Positions 24,077 to 35,881 are shown, counted from the stretch's first letter. The stretch is DNA of 64,000 nucleotides from Gnetum montanum (GCA_015680685.1 MNCI01002109.1:237168-301167); one strand, 5' to 3'. The notes: generated from the letters alone by a model not told the origin. Numbers and translations are program-made.

Positions 24077-24994
24077 TGATGAGAGCAGTTACTCTAATAA
24101 TTAGATTGGTTATTATTAGAGCAGTTACTCTAATTATTAGAGTGTTTATTATTAGAGTGGCAGTTTTCTCTAAAATTAGAGTCGCAGTTTCTCTAAAATT
24201 AGAGTGGGTGTTTTTCTAATTATTAGAGTAGTTGCTTCCAAGCCTATAAATACAGTGCCCATGCACATAATTTGGGAGAACTCTAGGAAAAGAAGTCTTG
24301 GGAGGAAGTCTTGTAAGGAATTCGTTTAAGAGAAACCTTTTAGGAGTCAATTTAGATTATTTTCCAAGTGCCTGTAGCAGGAGGTCTAAGTGTGGATGGT
24401 TCTTTATTTGAGCATTGTGTACTTGAGCACACCTTGTGTACGGCAATAAAGACAAGCTCTTGGATTCATCCCTGCAGCACTCGAGATTTATTTTCTTGCT
24501 CATTTCTTTTATTTTATTTTCTTCTGCATTTATTTTATTTTATTTTATGCACTTTACATTTCTGTTATTAGCACACACAATATGATCACTTCGAGCATGC
24601 GTGTAAAACCCAGTAACGATTAGCGTTTGGTAATCCCAATAGTGTTGTGTTGGTTTAGGATGTGTACGATAAGTGAGAATGAATACTAGTGTTAGGATTA
24701 GTTAAAGCCTAGTTAATCAGTAGTTAAGTTAAATTATTCACTTAGTTATCTCTCTCTCTCTCCTCCCTTATTAGTAGCAGAACATAAAAACATAAAAGCT
24801 ATAAAAATCATATGCCTCAAGCTTACTTAACCATACAATCATGACATACAAGTAAGCTTGGGAAGATAATGATCAACCAACCCATCCTTGTTTCACAAAG
24901 GTGCATAGGCACTTAGTCCTTGGAATTCAACCGGATCACACATGAAACACTTGTATTCATATGGTTGAGCGTAGGGGTACCTCGCCGCTCATCA
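24077..24994 (+). repeat. Element F 5' LTR
   Basis: 918 bp, TGATGAG to CTCATCA. U3 has tandem and palindromic units of the type ACTCTAATAATTAGAGT and TCTCTAAAATTAGAGT (24,084-24,234). TATAAATA is at 24,245-24,252 and a poly(A) signal AATAAA at 24,445-24,450. U5 ends GGGGTACCTCGCC then GCTCATCA. Confidence 0.92.
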
Positions 24995-25014
24995 TTGGCA
25001 CTATTGCCAGTGAC
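24995..25014 (+). promoter_or_regulatory. Element F primer binding site
   Basis: TTGGCACTATTGCCAGTGAC directly after the LTR; a decayed tRNA-Asp PBS. Confidence 0.75.
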
Positions 25015-25130
25015 TTAGTTGTTTGTGCGCTAATTAGAACATAGGAAATCATTTACATCATTGGAAAAAACCCTTAGGGTTGATTGAGAAAATAATAATA
25101 AAAAATACATTGCACACTAAATAGACAAGT

Positions 25131-26701
25131 ATGTCTCTTTCTTCGTACGAGAGCACCTCACCGCCTAGGTCTGAAACAGGAAATAGTCGGCAGCGTAATA
25201 CACATGACGTTGATCCGCCAATCCCTTAACAAGTTCGATTGGTATATATTCATCCCAATGAGTATATACTAGACAAGGAGGACATGAACCCTTGGATGTT
25301 GCCATGGGCTAGTATTATGCATTGTTACATCGTTGTCCTAGCCATGGTTATTCACAAAGGGATCAACTACACCATCTCATGGATGGGCTTAGACATGAAA
25401 TGAGAAGAACCCTTAGTACTTATGCCCAAGGGAGACTATCTAAGCTTAGGTTCCATCAAATTCAAAGACTATTGGAGCAAGTTGCTAAGGAATAAGGTGA
25501 GCTACGGAAGAGATAAAGTGTAGAAGAGTATAACCAAGATCCTTCCCTTCAAAAGAGGGGAGTAAGATTTGGTGAAGATGAAGAAGAGTCACCACTCGAA
25601 GAGATGGTAAATAGGAAAAATTTGCCTATCCAAAAGATGACATCAGAAGTTTTGATAAAGGTAGACCAAATGTGGGATTCCATAGACAATAGAGTTTAAA
25701 CTTTTCTTAAAATAGTAGAGTCTAGAGAGCAAGGTAGTGAGAAAAGAAAGAAAAAAGAGCCTGAACATGCACGTAGCAAGGGTAAGGGCAAAGTTGCCAT
25801 CATTGAAAAGGTTGTGGATTCAGAAACAGACAATGATAGTGGATGTGAGATATGTCAATATGACCATCCTAAGGGATGTTGTCCTATAATCTTACATCTA
25901 CAGGAGTCTAGGGTGTATGCACTGAACCCATGATTAAACAAAAGGCAAACAACCCAAAGGTTACCTTATCCTCAAGGTAACCCAAGGCAATTTCACCAAC
26001 CCTTAACATTTTATCCTAGTGGAACTCCACCACAACTGATTAGGAAATATCAACAATGGCAACACCCACAATTATGGGGAATGCCACCACCAAGGCAACA
26101 GTATCCTTACCGGCAACCTGACCCGTATGGATATTACGTGCAACAGCTAATCTCCCCATGTGAATCTATTGGTCACATCACTCCTCAACCTCACTACCAA
26201 ACCCATGAGTATTATGGGACTCTCTCTTCTAGAGGTGATATTCTGCAAGCATAGCATCCTTCTCCTCCAACCACATCTCTTCCACTAATAGCTACACTAC
26301 CACTTGCTCTAGCTATGCAGGGTGAAATCCCTACCTAGCTGCAGCAATGTAATGCCACAAGGGCTATTAACTCTCAACCTACTATTGGTTCCAACAACCA
26401 CATGAAGAAAAGACCTTTCTTTAGAACTAATATACCAACCAAACCCTTGCAATCACAAGATCTTGATTCCTTAGATGTCTCAGTATCAATCAAAACTTCA
26501 GAGCCTTCTTCAACTCAACCACCACACTCAACACATACGGTCATGCTAACACATGTCGTCACCGATTGGATCAAAGCTCACCACCTTCCTAGGAAATTCT
26601 CTGATCTTGGGAGTCCTCTAATATACTTACAAATCACTAAAAATGCATCATGCAAGGCTCTTTTGGATTCAGGTTCTAGTGTTAACTTGATTTCTTAAGA
26701 A
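25131..26701 (+). pseudogene. gag: Element F gag remnant
   Basis: The ATG at 25,131 begins MSLSSYESTSPPRSETGN, like the starts in A and G. After the YIHPNEYI segment (about 25,245) it jumps at about 25,300 into the later part of the gag core (QYYALLHRCPSHGYSQRDQL), with a frame change. About 1 kb is therefore missing, including the basic region and the WY..LE core motif. Then follow a Lys/Glu-rich part, the cluster CEICQYDHPKGCC...HLQES with ALNP (about 25,845-25,930), and a Pro/Gln/Tyr-rich tail. The open stretch 26,402-26,698 (KKRPFFRTN to the protease active site) is in the same frame, so gag and pro were one polyprotein. Confidence 0.82.
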
Positions 26702-28052
26702 ATGTACAAGGCCTGGAACCTACCTCCATTAAACAAGAGCAACATCCCTCTAGAGTTGGCTGACTAGTCCATCACTGTCCCATTGGGACTAGTGAAAGAC
26801 ATTGTTACCACTATTTGTGGGTGGTCATACTTAGCTAACTTCCTAGTGATTCAGGTAAAAAATGATAAGGGGGACTTTCCAATTATAATGGGAAGAGCAT
26901 GGCTAAACACCATCAACACATGCTTATGAATATATGATCTTTCCTTAGAAATATCAAAGGAAAATACATTCAGAAAGATCAAGAAGAAAAAAGTTCCATG
27001 CATCGCATACAGTGACACAGGGTATAATTGCATGCAAAGGTCATGGTTTGTGCAAAGTTTAACATTGCCTACATACAATTAGTGTGCACAAGTGATTAAC
27101 ATACAAAAATGCCTATATGCAGTAGCGACACAATAGGAAGACACTCGGTGCCTGATAGCTGATCAAGAAAGTAGTTCACTCATATGCATGGAACCAACTG
27201 AGGGTTTGATGTGTGCTTACATCGATAGCATAGATGCATTAGAGCAAGTCCACCGCCAACTTCCAAGTCTTAACATTTAAAATATCAGCTGGGGGAAGTT
27301 GGAAATCCCTAAGAAATTTAAGTAAGAGATCCTTTAGCTAAAATCATTGCCCACTAGTATGGAATACACATTCCTTAAAAATGGAAAGCCAGTAATTATC
27401 AATGCTAAGCTTTCTCCTCAATAGAAAGAACTGCTGAAGGTAATTAATAGATGGTCAAAAGCCTTTGCTTGGTCATATCCTAAATTAACTGGATTAGATC
27501 CTAGGATATGCCAACATAGGATTTACATCAACCCCTCCATGAAACCTCGAAGACAACTGCAAAGGCATTTGAACCCAAAGCTGAAGCAAATAGTCAAGGA
27601 AGAAATTGAACAACTTCTCAAGGTTGGGTTCATATACCCCATTTCTGATAGCAAATGGATTAGCCCCTTAGTTATTGTGCCTAAAAAGGGAGGTAAATGG
27701 AGGTTGTGAATAGATTTCAGGCTACTAAATATGGCAACATTCAAAGATCACTTTCCATTGCCATTTGTCAACCAAGTCTTAGGCACCATCATAGGGCATC
27801 ACTACTATAGTTTTCTGGATGGATATAGCAGATATAATCAAATGCAAATAGCCCTAGAAGACCAAGCCAAGACTATGTTCACCATTCCATGGGGAACATT
27901 TGCATACAAACAGATGTCTTTTGGCTTGTGCAATGCCCCTACAACATTTCAACGACTAGTTCTAAGCATGTTCCAATAGGAGATAAGAAATGGTGTGGAG
28001 GTCTTTATGGATGAATTCTCCACTTATGGAGCAAACTTTGATCAAACCTCTC
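26640..28052 (+). pseudogene. pol: Element F protease and truncated RT
   Basis: Protease: KALLDSGSSVNLIS with catalytic DSG intact (about 26,655-26,698), then CGWSYLANFLVIQV and GDFPIIMGRAWLNT. Spacer: MEPTEGLMCAYIDSID. RT: HRIYINPSMKPRRQL, GFIYPISDSKWISPLVIVPK, IDFRLLNMATFKDHFPLPF, FLDGYSRYNQMQIALEDQAK and FGLCNAPTTFQRLVLSM. The active site is EVFMDEFSTYG (about 27,995-28,027), so the second Asp of FMDD is Glu. All lie in one frame with about ten stops. Shortly after NFDQ the frame runs into post-integrase DNA, leaving RT without its thumb and no RNase H or integrase. Confidence 0.88.
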
Positions 28053-28789
28053 TTGGTGGACAACCTTGCTCACTATTTCGGATCTCCTCCTTCCAACTTA
28101 GTCATGGGGGAGATGGCCACCTATTGGCGTTGTCGTTGATATTTTTTCCCATCTTTCTTGTTCCTCATATTTTTGCATCTTATGGCTACTGAAGGTTCGC
28201 TCTTAGTCATGGGGGCCCTAGCATAAATTTTTCAATTTTTTCCATTTTACTATTCGCCTAAACCCTACACCTTGGGTAGTCACCTATGATAAATCTCTGA
28301 AATAGTTTCTACCATAACCACAACTCAGCCAATGTGCTTCATATCGAGGCAAGGTATCAACTACATTGTGGTTTATCTATCCTTGCTCATTTGTGACTAT
28401 GTTGTGTGTGCATATGGCGATCATACAAACAATGGATTGGGCTTGGAGGAAGCACTCAGGATGGACCAAAACTGGAACATTTACAAAAAGAGAAAGTCTG
28501 GTGGCATGGCTATGGATAAATAATGGAAGGCACAATCTTAGCATTAGTGGCAACACACTTCATTTTCTCTCTCTCTCTTTCTCTACAAGCTACCAAATAA
28601 AGGCTTGGATGTCATTTATGTATGAGTGTTCACCACAATGGTCATGAACACTAATGTAGTAATATGCTTATTGATCCGTTCACTGGGCATGTTGAGTCTG
28701 TCATCCCATTCCACTGTTAATTTTCAGTTAGTCAATAATCTCATACCTTCCCAATATTTTGTAAGGAACTCGATGATGAGTTTTCATTC
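28053..28789 (+). other. Element F post-integrase noncoding region
   Basis: Starts with ACAACCTTGCTCACTATTTC, which in element G directly follows integrase. It carries two PPT-like motifs (AGTCATGGGGG at 28,100-28,110 and 28,205-28,215) and a CT-rich tract near 28,565-28,585. ORFs at 28,332-28,647 have no recognised similarity. Only about 740 bp, with no ORFx. Confidence 0.7.
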
Positions 28790-28802
28790 AGTCATGGGGG
28801 TA
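28790..28802 (+). promoter_or_regulatory. Element F polypurine tract
   Basis: AGTCATGGGGGTA directly before the 3' LTR. Confidence 0.78.
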
Positions 28803-29819
28803 TGATGAGAGTAGTTACTCTAATAATTAGAGTGGTTATTATTAGAGCAGTTACTCTAATTATTAGAGTGGTTATTATTAGAGTGGCAGTTTTTCTCTAA
28901 AATTAGAATGGCAGTTTCTCTAAAATTAGAGGGGTAGTTTCTCTAAAATTATAGTGACAATTTCTCTAAAATTAGAGGGGTAGTTTCTCTAAAATTAGAG
29001 TGGCAGTTTCTCTAAAATTAGAGTGGCAGTTTTTCTAATTATTAAAGTAGTTGCTCCCAAGCCTATAAATACAATGCCCAAGTGCATAATTTGGGAGAAC
29101 TCTGGGAAAAGAAGTCTTGGGAGGAAGTCTTGGAAGAAAGTCTTTCAAGAGAATTCTTTTAGGAGTCAAGTTAGATTATTTTCCAAGTTCCTGTAGCAGG
29201 AGTTCTAAGTGTGGATGGATCTTTATTCAAGCATTGTGTACCTAAGCACACCTTGTGTATGGAAATAAAGACAAGCTCTTGGATTCATCCTTGCAGCACT
29301 TTAGATTTTTTTTCTTACTCATTTCTTTTATTTTATTTTCTTCTACATTTATTTTATTTGATTTTATGCACTTTACATTTTTGTTATTAGCACACACAAT
29401 ATGATCACTTCGAGCATGCATGTAACACTTGGTAACCCAATAACGATTAGCATTTGGTAATCCCAATAGTGTTGCGTTGGTTCAAGATGTGTACGGCAAG
29501 TGAGAATGGATACTGGTGTTAGGATTAGTTAAATCCTAGTTAATCAATAGTTAAGTTAAATTAGTCACTTAGTTATCGCTCTCTCTCCTCCCTTATTAGC
29601 TATAGGACATAAAAACATAAAAGCTATAAAAATCAAATGCCTCAAGCTTACTTAATCATACAATCGTGACATACAAGTAAGTTTGGGAAGACAATGATCA
29701 ACCAACCCATCCTTATTCCACAAAGGTGCATAGGCACTTAGTCCTTGGAATTTGATTGGATCATGAATGAAATGCTTGTATTCGTATGGTTGAGCATAGG
29801 GGTACCTCGCCGCTCATCA
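28803..29819 (+). repeat. Element F 3' LTR
   Basis: 1017 bp, about 100 bp longer than the 5' LTR because U3 has extra copies of the roughly 23-bp unit TCTCTAAAATTAGAGTGGCA (about 28,890-29,040). TATAAATA is at 29,064-29,071 and AATAAA at 29,264-29,269. Confidence 0.92.
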
Positions 29820-29989
29820 CTAAGGCATGAATATTAACATCCATGTTGTTATTGATTGAGATCGGTAAAATATTCAAAAGTACTAATTTAGTAATCTCTG
29901 ATAGTAATGTTCACTATCACCATCCCTTGCATGATTTTTACTATCGTAATTAAGAGAGAAAAATAGAGATATTGATAATCATGGTCCCA

Positions 29990-30500
29990 TGAGAGCATGG
30001 GAGTGTTGACATCAACGGTAATTACTTGGTAATTTTAACAATACTATTACTTAGTTTATCCAATAGCATAACACTTGGTAATCTCAACAGTGGATGAAAA
30101 CACATAATCACTTGGTAATTTTAACGATGTTATTGCTTAATTTATCCAGTAACATAACACTTGATAATCCCAACTGTGAATGCGTGAATTTAGAGCATGT
30201 ACAACAAGTTGGAAATGAGACATATCGTCTTAGCCTATAATAAAATTTACTTCATTATTTATTAGATTAATTATTTAATTTCTATATTTTACAAGATCTT
30301 GTTAAATGGCCACATCACATCATAATAATATGCCTTGCATTGGACTAAACTATATGCATTAGAGCCACTATTAGTCTAAGTGGAAAGATAATAATTAATG
30401 ATTTATTGAATAACCTCCTACTCAATAACATTAGTACCATCCACGGATTACAAAAAAATGTATGACAACACTTGTGGATTGTATGATGTTTCATTAGAAA
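29990..30500 (+). repeat. Old LTR fragment (R-U5), plus orientation
   Basis: Contains the family's paired TTGGTAAT motifs, a GAGCATGTACAACAAGTTGG segment and a U5-like TCTAAGTGGAAAGATAATAA stretch, in the order seen in intact LTRs. It ends near ACACTTGTGGATTGTATGAT and is heavily diverged. Confidence 0.55.
30021..30192 (+). repeat. Two-copy tandem duplication, unit about 86 bp
   Basis: 30,021-30,106 and 30,107-30,192 both begin TAAT(T/C)ACTTGGTAATTTTA and contain CATAACACTTG(G/A)TAAT. They lie in the old LTR fragment and are a local duplication of the TTGGTAAT region. Confidence 0.7.
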
Positions 30501-30639
30501 TACTTACTAGTCATTACTTAGACTTGACAAAACTAGGCTATCAACGTATCTACGTCAATACAACATTTGCACTAATACAAATGAAATAATGCAATTAATC
30601 AATTTGACTATGGTGCATTTGACATAGCATTATCAGACA

Positions 30640-32315
30640 TCGTAAACTAGGTAATACTTTTGAAAAATACTTTAATACACTTCTATCAAATGCCTCTTTA
30701 GTTATTTGCATAAATGGAACCTTCTTAGATGTGAATGAGCTACCTAGATTAGTTTAGTGGAGATGACCTTTAGCTCGTTACCTTTTCATTATTACAATGG
30801 ATACTTTAGTAGATGTGGTGTGAGCTCATAGGAATTTTATCAATTTAAAAGAGATAGCTTTGTCTGAACATGTAAAATACCTCCTTTATAGCCAGTTTGT
30901 AAATTAGAATCTTCTTACTTTGAATGAAAATCATTATAATTTTACTACTACTTTAGATTACATTAACACTTATCGTAGAGCTTCAGGAGAAAAATTTAAC
31001 AAGGATAAAACTCAAGCTATTTAATTAAGCTTCTCTCAAAGACCTTAATGAATCTATAATTTTAATATTACATGGATATTTTCTCCTAATATTTTTTCTC
31101 TTCTAGGCTTTCCAATTACTTTGTTTTCTACTCTTGATTTATGGCACATAGTAGTAAACAAAGGTTCAACAAAAGGTATTGAAATGAATTGTAAAACATT
31201 TTTATCTTGTAGGCATATGTATAGTGGTTAATCATATTATGAGCTCAACTCATATCTATTATTCTTTCTTCATGGCTCCTTGAAAATCATCTTTTCAAAA
31301 TATTGATAGAATTCTCAGGAACATTTTATGGGGTAATAAAGAAAATTACAAATCTTTTCATAGTATAGCTTAAGATATTTCATTTTGAGCAAGAATAAAG
31401 TTAGTTTGGGTTTTCTATCTATTGAACCACAAAGTATTCTCTTGGCTTCTAAATAGGTTGCTCATTGTATCAAAGGTAACAAAGCTTGGAAAATTCTATT
31501 GAAGCACAATATTTCATATATAGGCAAAATGCAAAGATGGAGAAATATTCACTAGAGCAATTGGATAATCAATGGAGGAATACGGAAAGTTATAGGCTCT
31601 TATTTCTTTAAATAGATAGGGCCTTGCTTGAATAAATTAAAAAGCTTTCTTCAATGAAAGCCTATTCACTTAAGCTTAGAAAACTTACAATAACATTCTA
31701 TTTGGTGGATTTCTGTCCTTAAGAAAATCTTCCAATTACTTAGTTGCTTAATTTTTAAGTAGACCAAAAAATTTTGCTAATAGTAGTATTTTTCATATTG
31801 ATCAATTATTTTCTATTAAAAATGAAAATATCACACTCTCCTAGAATCAAGCAAAAATTAAATGGAGATTTAAAAAATAGGAAATTCCTATTTACAAGAT
31901 GTTGAAGACATTCTCTCTAAATTTAGGGCTATTTAAATGCACATTGATATTCCTTAGCATGGAAAGCAGTTTTGGCCTAATGGATCTCCTTTGCATTCTC
32001 TTCAGATATCTAAAGCTAGATCTTGGTTTCACTTAAAAATGTTCATTACTCTACTTTAAGCATAAGGTGGAATGTGCAATTAGAAGATTATCATTAAAAT
32101 GTTATTTTTAATAGAGTTTGTAGCTTGAAGGCCTAACCAAAGCATCAACTTCTTTTCTAGTCCTTGATTCAACAAGGTCTTCCAATTGAACACAAGTTTT
32201 ACCTATTAGAAGTTAAGTTTCCTTAATGTGTTATTTGTCAAATAAAAGATTCATTCACTTGTTTTTTTTTTTTTTTTGGAAGTGTTTGTTTTCTAAACAA
32301 ATTTTGGATTGGCGG
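30640..32315 (+). pseudogene. LINE remnant, RT domain (5' part, split by element D)
   Basis: The decayed translation carries non-LTR RT features. A stretch resembling RQGDPLAPYLF is readable as PLARYLFIITMDTLVDVV at about 30,760-30,815. The C-terminal side of the palm reads LDYINTYRRASGEKFNKDKT (about 30,955-31,012), in the position of the conserved SG..N..K(S/T) motif. The 3' part has W-rich and zinc-binding-like segments near 32,230-32,315. The catalytic [FY]ADD is not readable. Stops and shifts throughout. The RQGDPL form suggests an L1-type plant LINE. A T-rich run lies at 32,262-32,278. Confidence 0.65.
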
Positions 32316-33202
32316 TGATGAAGTGTCATTAAGTCAATGCATCGATTGGGCTGCGTATACGCGGCCGCATCGACGTAGCCTCCCTGCATCGATGTGGCCC
32401 CGTTTACGTAGCCACCTTTCCCGGCCTATAAATAAGAGGGCCTTTCACCTCATTTAGGCATATTTTTGAGTAGTTGTAAAGAAGCTCTTGTAGTTTGTTC
32501 CCGCAGAAGATAGAATATTTTCCAAGTGCCCACAGCAGGTGTAAGAAAAGTGATCGGCTCTTTATTTGAGCGTTGATGTATCTAAGTCCATTGGCATGAT
32601 GGCAATAAAGATGAACTATTCAAGCATTCCTTACAGCATTTGGACTTAGTTATTTCATGCATTTAATAGTTTAATAATTTTATGCTTTATTAGTTACTTG
32701 TTGATTACTTATGTTTTCATTATTATAATCTCAATCGTTATTATTCATTTGTAGTTCATTAAATCCATAAGTACAACCATCTCGAACGTAACCCAAATAC
32801 TTGGTAAGCCCAGTGATGCTTAACGTCTGGTAACCCAGTAGTGTTAGGAGATTCTCAGAACGTGCTCGGAAGATGGGACCAGATACTTATGCTAGGAATA
32901 GTTAGAACATAAACTAGGATAATTAGAGATTAGATAATAGTTTATTCCCTACTTTCCATACCTCAATTAGCCGCCGAAAAGATAATTAAAAAGATATAAA
33001 AATCATTAGCCTTAGTCTCACTTAACCATCGTAAATAGAACCTCATAAGTGAGATTAGGATGACAACAATTATTCTAACCTAAGGTTTCACTGGTTAGAN
33101 TGACTTGGTCAAAATCTATAGACTGTAAGCACTTAACATACACCAANGCGTGAACACTCGTGATTCATATGGTTGGGTGTAGGGGTACCTAGCCACTCAT
33201 CA
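32316..33202 (+). repeat. Element D 5' LTR
   Basis: 887 bp, TGATGAAG to CTCATCA. U3 is GC-rich with TCGATG, GCGTATACGC and GCGGCCGC-type palindromes. TATAAATA is at 32,427-32,434 and AATAAA at 32,604-32,609. Two single Ns at 33,100 and 33,147 bracket a segment inverted relative to the 3' LTR. Confidence 0.9.
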
Positions 33203-33221
33203 TTGGCACCATTGTTAGGGA
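33203..33221 (+). promoter_or_regulatory. Element D primer binding site
   Basis: TTGGCACCATTGTTAGGGA after the LTR; the tRNA-Asp type shared with the autonomous copies. Confidence 0.75.
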
Positions 33222-33710
33222 TTTTTTGCCATTTTTTCTGCCTAACCCTGCCCTATGCACCTACATTCCATCGCGTGTCTACATCCACCTGTCCTTGCTC
33301 TTTTTACGCAACTAGAAGTATGCTCTCAGTCATGGGGGTGGTGCCTTTGTGTAATTAATTAATTAATTAATTAGTTTTTAATTATGAAAACTTTAGTCCT
33401 AACCCCTAAATTAACACTTCGAGAGACTTAACAGTGTGCTTGTGCCATTAACATATCTTGGTCAAACTGAGAAAGTATATACGGACCATATTAAGCTACG
33501 TATGAATGGTCTAACGGGTAGTTATGTTTGATTGCACATAGCACCCAAACCCAGGCACCCAAGGGACGAAGGACCATCTCAACCAAGGGACAAGTGCCCA
33601 TGCATAGGAAGGGGATGAGGTGTGCAACCGCTAGAGTATGCGAAGGGCTCTCATGCAACTGGGCCCTTCCACGAATGACCTAACGTGGAATCTGTTTACC
33701 ATATTCCTAA
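33222..33710 (+). other. Element D leader, derived from the post-integrase region
   Basis: GCTCTCAGTCATGGGGG (33,322-33,338) and the following CCTAACCCCTAAA-like segment resemble 28,195-28,270 of element F, which lies after the pol deletion there. An AATT simple repeat is at about 33,353-33,377. A short frame reading PKPRHPRDEGPSQPRDK (about 33,545-33,600) resembles the basic N-terminus of ORFx in element C, so the ORF may originally have begun here. Confidence 0.6.
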
Positions 33711-35642
33711 AGAGGAGATTCCCAACGTGCAATCGTGGATGAGACTCCTAGGATAGCACCACAGCTTGAGGTCACCCTGACCCAAGCCTACCTTGATGCT
33801 ATCATGCCATGCGAGGTGCAACGAACAGTCCTCCAAGAGCTAAATTTTGGACCATTCCTCAAGAATGCGCTAGAAGACGTGAGGCTCCAATTGTAGAATT
33901 CTCTGATGTGGCCAATCATCACAACCAGTGGTGAATGGTACTTAGGAGAAACTTATCTGTTCTAGACAAATCAGCAACCAGGGTTTAGAGTAAGAATCAA
34001 AGACATTTATATCTCTTACTCTTCAGAAGCAATAGTGCAAGCTCTGGGGTTGCCTGAAACTGGGGCAAATGTGGTAGAAATTCCAAAACAAGCCGATCCA
34101 GAGGTAAAGGCACAATGGACCAAACGGTGCTACAGGGTAGAGCACAAGGAATTCAGCTCCTTGACCATGGTAAAGAGAGTATACTCAAAGATCGCATCTT
34201 ACCATTTGAATCCAATGGTAAGACCCAGCAAAATCACTACCTTCTCTACTCATGCGTGTGCAAGATTGATGTAGCCCAACATGAAGAATTTTTGGACCGA
34301 CTGGTGGGAATTGGGCAATTACTTTCAGATGTCTTTGACCTTCCGAACAACATTACTGCAACCTAGTCACAGCTGCTCTCGGCAAGGGGCAAGAGCCTCA
34401 TTTTGGAAGGGCAACTAGAAGCTGCTCAAGCTGCTTGTCAGTGCTTGGCAATGGAGGTAGTCCAATTAAGAGCCCAGCTTGCCGATCTAGCCATCCTCAA
34501 CCGCAAAATCACCAGAGATGAAGCTTTTCAACAGCTTCAACTTAAACTTCAAGTTATTGAGGATGTAAGGGAGACAACAATCCTCAACAAGTCCATAGTA
34601 GATGCCCGAGTGTATCACTTAGAGAAGGACTTGGCGGCGGTTCACCAGGAGAACGTGCAGCTAACCGCAAAAGTTCATCGCCTGCGCAATGTTGGTGCAG
34701 AGAACAAACACATGAAAGATTTCATCCACCAACAGCAAGAGGAGCTAGCCAAGGTGAACGCTGACATAAGAAGGTTGGCTACTAAAAATTAGAATCTGTC
34801 AATGGAGGAGGTTTGGGCATTGCAACAGAAGTCTGCAATCAAAATTTTTGCTTGGAAGAATGAGGCCCTAAAATTTGAAAAAGTTAAAAATCATTACATG
34901 GACCAAGTGGGATTGTGGAAGGAGGTAAACAAGAAGCACATTCAAGTTACTAAAGCCAAGATGAACCAAGCACTCCAGTAGCTTCGAGAGGGAGGCGATG
35001 TATGGCCATCTATCTTCTATGGGTTGAACGCCTACAATAAAGTGGAAATCCACCTAAATGAGGTGTAGATTGAAGAAATGACAAAATACATGGAGTTGGC
35101 CAACCTTCGGTATGCAAACCTGGCTATGCTCACAGTCAGGAGACCATGGTTAGAGTTAGAAAAATAAGTGGCCACCTCGTATTCCCAATACAAGGGTGAG
35201 TTCCAGGCATACAAGGCAACAAAACAAAAGCTGGAAACAGCAAACGCGGAAATCGAGCTTCTCCGCACAAGCTTTGAAGGCCAATGTACCGTCGTGGAGA
35301 ACCTAGCCTGAAGAATGAATGACTACCAGTAGCTGTAGGCATCAATCTGAGTGTTCAATATCAAATGCAAGCAATTCGCAGCCTGGTTTTTCAACTTAAA
35401 AGAACTCATTTCGACGCTGCCTTGCCCTTGGGAAGTTCTAATTCTAGCAAACATTGGAGAAGCTACCTAGACCATGAACGACCCTAGAAGCAAAGAAGAA
35501 AAAATGAGGGCTCTCTTGGAGGCTTTTCGGCTGCCTCCAGAAGTTGCAGCTGTCGCGGGGTTACCAACATCCATGCTGCCACCAACGCATGGGCCAAAGG
35601 CTGGAGAGGGTTCGTCAGAACCACCGTCCCCAGGGACGATGT
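33711..35642 (+). pseudogene. ORFx of element D: N-terminal domain plus long coiled coil
   Basis: Two frames. Frame one runs from about 33,711 to 34,274: LTQAYLDAI, VLQELNFGPFLKNALEDV, IITTSGEWYLGETYLF, then MQALGLPETG, AQWTKRCYRVEHKEF and SYHLNPMVRPSKITTFSTHA. Frame two runs from about 34,250 to 35,642: DVAQHEEFLDRLVGIGQ, then heptad-rich sequence over roughly 400 residues (e.g. LEGQLEAAQAACQCLAMEVV, ENVQLTAKVHRLRN, QKLETANAEIELLR). The tail is Pro-rich (MLPPTHGP, SEPPSPGTM). About six stops interrupt. The same protein is encoded in E and C. The first domain recalls, in layout only, the 'putative plant transposon protein' type of domain; that is my inference. No transmembrane segment is seen. 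Its role may be structural or nucleic-acid related, but it is unknown. Confidence 0.8.
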
Positions 35643-35881
35643 GATCTTCTCCAATAATTTTGTGCATCATCCTACACAGCAGAGGCTCTAGGACCAGTGA
35701 GGTGTTCAATTTTGTCTCTAAACACTGAGATTTTTGTAATTTGTCCTCCTCTGTAACTCGGGCACTTGGTAAATTTATGTTGTGTCATGCGTGTGTCATG
35801 TATGTGTTTAAGTTATGTGTGTTATAAATAAGAATCCATACCTTCCAAATTGTAAAGTAACTCAAGGATGAGTTTTTGCTT

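Larger units (their letters stand above)
24077..29819 (+). mobile_element. Element F: Athila-like retrotransposon, both LTRs, pol truncated
   Basis: The LTRs at 24,077-24,994 and 28,803-29,819 are in direct orientation and flanked by the perfect 5-bp target duplication CTAAG (24,072-24,076 and 29,820-29,824). PBS and PPT are in the expected places. The internal region is only 3.8 kb: gag with an internal deletion, protease, and RT up to just past the active site. The sequence then jumps at about 28,053 to the region that follows integrase, losing RNase H and integrase (about 2.1 kb relative to element G). Confidence 0.93.

Noticed and set aside
28810-29050. Regularly spaced short repeats resembling a CRISPR array
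   Set aside because: Units are about 23 bp with no unique spacers, lie in LTR U3, and have a counterpart in the 5' LTR; the genome is eukaryotic.
33101-33146. Invertible DNA switch in the element D LTR
   Set aside because: No recombinase or inverted flanking sites; single Ns at both ends fit a flipped micro-contig better.
35032-35709. Three minus-strand ORFs inside element D
   Set aside because: They are shadows of ORFx, which has homologues in C and E on the opposite strand.
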